From NCBI GenBank assembly GCA_009469685.1, contig SSTA01000050.1, positions 1 to 10,392 of the forward strand: 10,392 nt of DNA. Reading direction: 5' to 3'. Positions within the stretch are counted from its first letter, which is position 1. Each line of letters starts with the position of its first letter. The position numbers were made by a program, and so were the translations under genes. Under the pieces are notes generated by a model. That model saw only the letters and a program-made list of their open reading frames with translations, searched no databases and was not told the DNA's origin. The DNA comes from Azonexaceae bacterium. GTDB taxonomy: Bacteria; Pseudomonadota; Gammaproteobacteria; Burkholderiales; Rhodocyclaceae. This document shows positions 6,794 through 10,392 of this stretch, piece by piece.

Positions 6794-8035
6794 ATGACAT
6801 CGCACATCAAGGTTCCGCAAGGCGGTCAGAAAATCGTTCCCGGACAAGCGGTTCCGGACAATCCCATCATCCCCTTCATCGAGGGCGACGGCATCGGCAT
6901 CGACATCACTCCGGTGATGATGAAGGTGATCGACGCCGCAGTGGAAAAGGCCTACGGCGGCAAGAAGAAGATCCACTGGATGGAGGTCTATGCCGGGGAA
7001 AAGTCCACCCGCCTCTACGGGCCCGACGAGTGGCTGCCCAAGGAAACCTTCGATGCCCTGAAGGAGTATTCCGTCTCCATCAAGGGTCCGATGACCACTC
7101 CGGTGGGGGGCGGCATCCGCTCCCTCAACGTGGCGCTGCGCCAGGAGCTCGACCTCTACCAGTGCGTGCGTCCCGTGCAGTACTTCAAGGGCGTGCCATC
7201 GCCGCTCAAGAATCCGGAGCTGACCAACATGGTCATCTTCAGGGAGAACACCGAAGACATCTACGCCGGCATCGAATGGGCGGCCCAGTCCGAAGGCGCC
7301 CGGAAAATCATCGATTTCCTGCAGAAGGAAATGGGCGTCAAGAAGATCCGCTTCCCGGAAACCTCCGGCATCGGCATCAAGCCGATCTCGATCGAAGGGA
7401 CGACCCGCATCGTTCGGGCGGCCATGAAATACGCCATCGAGAACGATCGCAAGAGCGTCACCCTGGTGCACAAGGGCAACATCATGAAATTCACCGAGGG
7501 CCTGTTCCGCGATACCGGCTACAAGGTGGCCCGGGAGGAATTCGGTGCCGAGCTGATCGACGGCGGGCCGTGGTGCAAGTTCAAGAATCCCCGGACCGGT
7601 CGGGAAATCGTGGTCAAGGACGCCATCGCCGACGCCTTCCTGCAGCAGATTCTGCTGCGTCCGGCGGAATACGACGTCATCGCCACCCTCAACCTGAACG
7701 GCGATTACATCTCCGATGCCTTGGCCGCCCAGGTCGGCGGGATCGGCATCGCCCCCGGAGCCAACATCTCCGACCAGTACGCCTGCTTCGAAGCCACCCA
7801 CGGCACGGCACCCAAGTACGCCGGCCTGGACAAGGTGAACCCGGGTTCCCTCATCCTCTCCGCCGAAATGATGCTGCGCCACCTGGGCTGGAAGGAAGCC
7901 GCCGATCTGGTGATCCGCTCCATGGAAGCCGCCATCGGCGACAAGCAGGTCACCTACGACTTTGCCCGTCTCATGGAAGGGGCCAACGAGCTGTCCTGCT
8001 CGGCCTTCGGCGACGCCATGATCGCCCGCATGTAA
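6794..8035 (+). CDS. icd: NADP-dependent isocitrate dehydrogenase, homodimeric (E. coli type)
   Basis: This 413-residue cytoplasmic TCA-cycle enzyme oxidises isocitrate to 2-oxoglutarate with NADP (E. coli Icd has 416 residues). All key residues can be placed with an offset of -3 from E. coli: S110 (the AceK phosphorylation site S113) in [13 protein letters not shown]116, R126, R150, Y157, K227, D280, D304 and D308. The NADP-specificity residues K341, Y342, Y388 and R392 are kept, with H336 in [10 protein letters not shown]. Start: ATG at 6794 has GGAG 7 bp upstream; an in-frame GTG at 6719 would add 25 unrelated residues lying in the leader and is rejected. The gene has its own probable promoter and a strong terminator, so it looks monocistronic. 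The intact phosphorylation loop makes it the expected target of the AceK encoded 4.8 kb away. Confidence 0.98.
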   Translation: MTSHIKVPQGGQKIVPGQAVPDNPIIPFIEGDGIGIDITPVMMKVIDAAVEKAYGGKKKIHWMEVYAGEKSTRLYGPDEWLPKETFDALKEYSVSIKGPMTTPVGGGIRSLNVALRQELDLYQCVRPVQYFKGVPSPLKNPELTNMVIFRENTEDIYAGIEWAAQSEGARKIIDFLQKEMGVKKIRFPETSGIGIKPISIEGTTRIVRAAMKYAIENDRKSVTLVHKGNIMKFTEGLFRDTGYKVAREEFGAELIDGGPWCKFKNPRTGREIVVKDAIADAFLQQILLRPAEYDVIATLNLNGDYISDALAAQVGGIGIAPGANISDQYACFEATHGTAPKYAGLDKVNPGSLILSAEMMLRHLGWKEAADLVIRSMEAAIGDKQVTYDFARLMEGANELSCSAFGDAMIARM

Positions 8036-8055
8036 GGGCTCGCCTCCGCTTCCCG

Positions 8056-8085
8056 AAGCCCCCGCCGGTCGGGGGCTTTGTTTTT
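8056..8085 (+). terminator. Rho-independent terminator of icd
   Basis: The stem AAGCCCCCG (8056-8064) pairs perfectly over 9 bp with CGGGGGCTT (8070-8078) around a 5-base loop CCGGT, and a T-rich run (TTTGTTTTT, 8077-8085) follows directly. It begins 21 bp after the icd stop codon. Confidence 0.92.
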
Positions 8086-8179
8086 GCGGCATCGTTTGCG
8101 CCCAGCGCGGACCCCGCGGCGACAGTGTAAACTCTGCCCCCAATGCCCCGTGGCATGGGCTTCCGGCCGGAACCGCGCA

Positions 8180-8995
8180 ATGCAAGAACTGACCTACGAT
8201 CTTCCCGGCGGCGTCATCGCCGCCGTGCTCTTCGTCTCCACGGCTTTGGCCGTCGATATCGGCTACCGGTTGGGCGCCCGCATGGCTTACCAAACCGAAG
8301 AGGCGATGCGCGCCCACGTGCGCACCATCCAGGGGGCCATCCTCGGCATCCTGGCCATCGTGCTCGGGTTCACCCTGTCCCTCGCCCTGCAGCGCTACGA
8401 CAGCCGCTGCGAGGCGGTGGTGGCCGAAGCCAATGCCATCGGCACCGCCTATCTGCGCGCCCAACTGCTTCCCGCCGGCGTGAAGGAGAAGGCGCTGGGG
8501 GGATTGAGGGCGTACGTCGATCTGCGCGTCGAGGCCGGGCGCGCCACCCTCGCCGACCACGGCGCCCGCCAGGCCGGGGAGCGGGACACGGCGGCCGCCC
8601 AGGCGGCCCTTTGGGACATCGCGCGCCGGGCCGTGGCGTTCGATCCCGCTCCGGTGACCAGCGGACTCTTCGTCCAGGCGGTCAACGACGCCATCGACAG
8701 CGCCAGCCGTCGCGAAGCTGCGCTCGATCGCCATGTTCCGCAAGCGGTCCTGATCCTCCTCTACGCCTGCCTGCTCCTGGCCGGCGGTATCGTCGGCTAC
8801 ACCACGGGGATCGAAGGCCATCGCCCGTCCCTGGCCGGCTACCTGCTCGCGGCGCTCATCGTCGTCCTGGTCTTTATCACCCTGGATCTGGACCGGCCTC
8901 GGCGCGGCTTCGTCCACGTCAGTCAGAAGCCCCTGCTCGATCTCCAGGCACAAGTGCACAGTCGTGAAAACGCCGCCAATGCGTCGGCGCGCTAA
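8180..8995 (+). CDS. DUF4239 (bestrophin-like) inner-membrane protein of unknown function
   Basis: The protein has 271 residues. Hydrophobic segments at about 10-30, 49-68, 178-200 and 208-226 suggest four membrane helices in two pairs, with a soluble, Ala/Arg-rich helical region of about 110 residues between. Family signatures are present: GFTLSLALQRYDSR followed by EANAIGTAYLRAQLLP (after the second helix), and a C-terminal LDLDRPRRGF-VSQ-PLLDL. I recognise the DUF4239 family, which is described as bestrophin-like, but no reaction or transported ion is established from sequence. Start: ATG at 8180 gives the usual short N-terminus before helix 1; an in-frame TTG at 8078 lies inside the icd terminator and is rejected. 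The ribosome site (GGAA about 11 bp upstream) is weak. The gene follows the icd terminator, so it needs its own promoter, which I cannot place. The next gene starts 83 bp downstream. Confidence 0.85.
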   Translation: MQELTYDLPGGVIAAVLFVSTALAVDIGYRLGARMAYQTEEAMRAHVRTIQGAILGILAIVLGFTLSLALQRYDSRCEAVVAEANAIGTAYLRAQLLPAGVKEKALGGLRAYVDLRVEAGRATLADHGARQAGERDTAAAQAALWDIARRAVAFDPAPVTSGLFVQAVNDAIDSASRREAALDRHVPQAVLILLYACLLLAGGIVGYTTGIEGHRPSLAGYLLAALIVVLVFITLDLDRPRRGFVHVSQKPLLDLQAQVHSRENAANASAR

Positions 8996-9078
8996 CGTGC
9001 CGCGGGTCCAACCGCCCCCCGCGCGACGGTCCGCCGAAGGCCGGCGGCTGGCGGGGCGCCCCGGGAAGGGGGTCTAGC
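8996..9078. other. GC-rich spacer with small inverted repeats
   Basis: The spacer between the DUF4239 and DUF488 genes contains a 6-bp hairpin, CCGCCG (9031-9036) with CGGCGG (9042-9047), and a 12-bp perfect palindrome CGGGGCGCCCCG (9052-9063). Neither is followed by a T-run, so neither is a clear terminator. A purine-rich ribosome site, GGAAGGGGG, precedes the next start codon. Confidence 0.3.
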
Positions 9079-9486
9079 TTGGCCGTCCGCGTCGTTCGTC
9101 TCGGCAGTCCGCGCCAACCGGGCGAGGGCCTGCGTATCGGCACCGTGCGCCGGCCCCCGCGCGGGGTGCCGAAGGCGCAATACGCCGCGCAGGACTGGTA
9201 CGACGTCTGGTTCCCCACCCTGGCGCCCAGCGCAGACTTGGTGCGTTTCGCCCAGGGAGCCGTCAGCGACCCGGCCTGGGCGGAATTCGCTCGCCGCTAT
9301 CGGGCCGAAATGGCGGCGCCGGCCTGCCGGGATGCCCTCCAACTGCTTGCCGCCCTGTCCAGGGAAAGCGACTTTTCGGTGGGGTGCTACTGCCAGGACG
9401 AAGCCCGCTGCCATCGTTCGCTGCTGCGCCAACTGCTGGCGGAGGCCGGGGCTCGCCTGATCGAGCGCGATCCGGAAACCCCATGA
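9079..9486 (+). CDS. DUF488 family protein, TTG start
   Basis: This 135-residue soluble protein belongs to the DUF488 family, whose biochemical role is not established. Seen: the N-terminal VRVVRLGSPR and GLRIGTVRRPPRGVPK segments, a central DVWFPTLAPS motif, a FARRYRAEM helix, and the late FSVGCYCQDEARCHRSLL motif with three cysteines and a histidine that could bind metal or act in catalysis. Length fits small members of the family. Start: TTG at 9079 follows a purine-rich GGAAGGGGG at suitable distance, and the conserved N-terminus begins immediately after it; no ATG or GTG fits better. Its TGA (9484-9486) overlaps the ATG of murI in an ATGA arrangement, so the two genes are very probably in one operon and translated in a coupled way. 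A link to cell-wall precursor supply is conceivable but only inferred from position. Confidence 0.88.
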   Translation: MAVRVVRLGSPRQPGEGLRIGTVRRPPRGVPKAQYAAQDWYDVWFPTLAPSADLVRFAQGAVSDPAWAEFARRYRAEMAAPACRDALQLLAALSRESDFSVGCYCQDEARCHRSLLRQLLAEAGARLIERDPETP

Positions 9487-10274
9487 ACCCGTCCGGGCAT
9501 CCCATTGCGGTCTTCGATTCCGGACTCGGCGGCCTCACCGTCCTGCGCGCCCTGCGCGAGCGCCTGCCGCGGGAGGATTTTCTCTACTTCGCCGATACCC
9601 GCTTCCTGCCGTACGGCGACCGCCCGGAGGCCTTCCTGCGCGAGCGGGGCGTGGTCATTGCCGAAGCCCTCGCCCAGCGCGGCGCCAAGGCCTTGGTCAT
9701 CGCCTGCAACACCGCCACCGCGGCGGCTGCCGAGGCCATCCGCGCCCGCTCCGCGCTGCCGGTGGTGGCCCTGGAGCCCGGCGTCAAACCCGCGGCGGCG
9801 CACACCCGCTCCGGCGTCATCGGCGTCCTCGCCACGACCCGGACCCTGGAGAGCGAACGCTTCCGCCGGCTGGTGGCCAACCATGCCGACGGCACCCGGG
9901 TCGTCGCCCAGGCCTGTCCGGGGCTCGCCGAGGCCATCGAGGCCGAGGGACCGGAAGGCGAGGGCGTCGCCGCCCTGCTCGACCGCTTCGTTGCTCCGCT
10001 CGCGGCCGCCGGCGCCGACGTGGCGGTATTGGGCTGCACCCACTACCCCTGGGTCGCTTCCGCCATCGCCGCCCGCCTGCCGACCGGCACAACGGTGATC
10101 GACACCGGGGAAGCCGTCGCCCGCCAGGTGGAGCGACGTCTAGCCGCCGACGGAACCCTGGGTGGCGGAATCGGCCACCTCGCCATCGCCACCAGCGGCG
10201 CTCCGGCGACCGTTTCAGCCACCGTCACCCGTCTGTGGGGCGAGCGGCTGGCGGTCGAGCACTGGGAACCCTGA
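9483..10274 (+). CDS. murI: Glutamate racemase
   Basis: MurI interconverts L- and D-glutamate without a cofactor and supplies D-glutamate for peptidoglycan. The 263-residue length is usual. Visible active-site motifs: FDSGLGGL with D12 and S13, LPYGD with P43-Y44-G45, the first catalytic cysteine C75 in ACNTATA, and the second, C185, in LGCTHYP with T186 and H187. These match the two-cysteine acid/base mechanism of the family, so the enzyme should be active. Start: ATG at 9483, overlapping the stop of the DUF488 gene, gives the family's short N-terminus before the AVFDSG strand; an in-frame ATG at 9384 would add 33 residues lying inside DUF488 and is rejected. Translation probably depends on the upstream gene. 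No clear terminator follows in the remaining 118 bases. Confidence 0.97.
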   Translation: MNPSGHPIAVFDSGLGGLTVLRALRERLPREDFLYFADTRFLPYGDRPEAFLRERGVVIAEALAQRGAKALVIACNTATAAAAEAIRARSALPVVALEPGVKPAAAHTRSGVIGVLATTRTLESERFRRLVANHADGTRVVAQACPGLAEAIEAEGPEGEGVAALLDRFVAPLAAAGADVAVLGCTHYPWVASAIAARLPTGTTVIDTGEAVARQVERRLAADGTLGGGIGHLAIATSGAPATVSATVTRLWGERLAVEHWEP

Positions 10275-10392
10275 TCGCGCCGGGCGTCACCAGGGGAGCG
10301 CGGTCGCTTTCCCGCATCGTGGCAAGCAAAGCCCAAACCTGAGTTCGGTTCAAGCGATCCCCATCGTCACGAAACGGTCTTTGCGCACCCGG
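10275..10392. other. Right edge: no supported gene; possible tail of a convergent gene
   Basis: No convincing terminator or gene start is seen after murI. On the - strand, one frame entering from the right edge reads RVRKDRFVTMGIA and stops at TGA (10352-10350). It could be the C-terminal end of a gene convergent to murI, but 13 codons are too few to support a call, and another - strand frame is also open here. Confidence 0.2.

Noticed and set aside
8078..8179. TTG-started extension of the DUF4239 protein
   Set aside because: The start lies inside the icd terminator, and the added residues are Arg/Pro-rich and unlike the family N-terminus.
6569..8959. A 796-codon open frame on the - strand across icd and the DUF4239 gene
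   Set aside because: It is antisense to two clear genes, has a biased Gly/Asp/His/Arg composition typical of antisense frames in GC-rich DNA, and matches no family I recognise.
9052..9063. Perfect 12-bp palindrome CGGGGCGCCCCG as an operator or terminator
   Set aside because: It has no T-run and no promoter context, and such palindromes are common by chance at this GC content.
1..10392. Mobile element, defence system, CRISPR or tRNA/rRNA
   Set aside because: No transposase or integrase, terminal inverted repeats, regularly spaced repeats or tRNA-like folds were seen; all large frames belong to core families.

Overview
The window is a GC-rich (by eye well over 60% GC), densely coded stretch of a chromosome, most likely from a betaproteobacterium. 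A Rhodocyclales-like organism is my best guess; it rests on overall protein similarity from memory and on the mix of genes, not on a database search. I see no mobile element, CRISPR array, rRNA or tRNA. The genes are housekeeping and signalling genes of recognisable families, and none of them is an obviously new system.

Left part (1-4084). The 3' end of a 5-oxoprolinase subunit A gene (pxpA, LamB/YcsF family) enters on the + strand. It overlaps tail to tail by 55 bp with aceK on the - strand (isocitrate dehydrogenase kinase/phosphatase). Upstream of aceK, on the same strand and 53 bp away, lies a PAS-PAS-GGDEF-EAL gene for cyclic-di-GMP turnover whose catalytic motifs are intact in both domains. 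These two genes may be one transcription unit.

Middle (4085-8085). A divergent intergenic region of about 280 bp separates that unit from two consecutive NADP-dependent isocitrate dehydrogenase genes on the + strand. The first encodes the large monomeric enzyme (745 aa). The second encodes the unrelated-length homodimeric E. coli-type Icd (413 aa). A region of about 190 bp between them holds two inverted repeats, a good sigma70-like promoter for icd and a 5' leader with two mutually exclusive pairings. icd ends in a textbook rho-independent terminator.

Right part (8180-10392). A DUF4239 membrane protein is followed by a DUF488 protein with a TTG start, which overlaps the glutamate racemase gene murI by the ATGA arrangement. 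The last ~120 bp hold no supported gene apart from a possible tail of a convergent gene.

How the genes work together. Dimeric Icd keeps the serine that AceK phosphorylates in E. coli, so AceK can be expected to gate the isocitrate branch point (TCA cycle versus glyoxylate shunt) through it. The monomeric enzyme belongs to a different structural type and is not a known AceK substrate, so it could provide isocitrate oxidation and NADPH that AceK does not control. The physical grouping of both isozymes, the kinase/phosphatase and a c-di-GMP enzyme is the most interesting aspect of the window.
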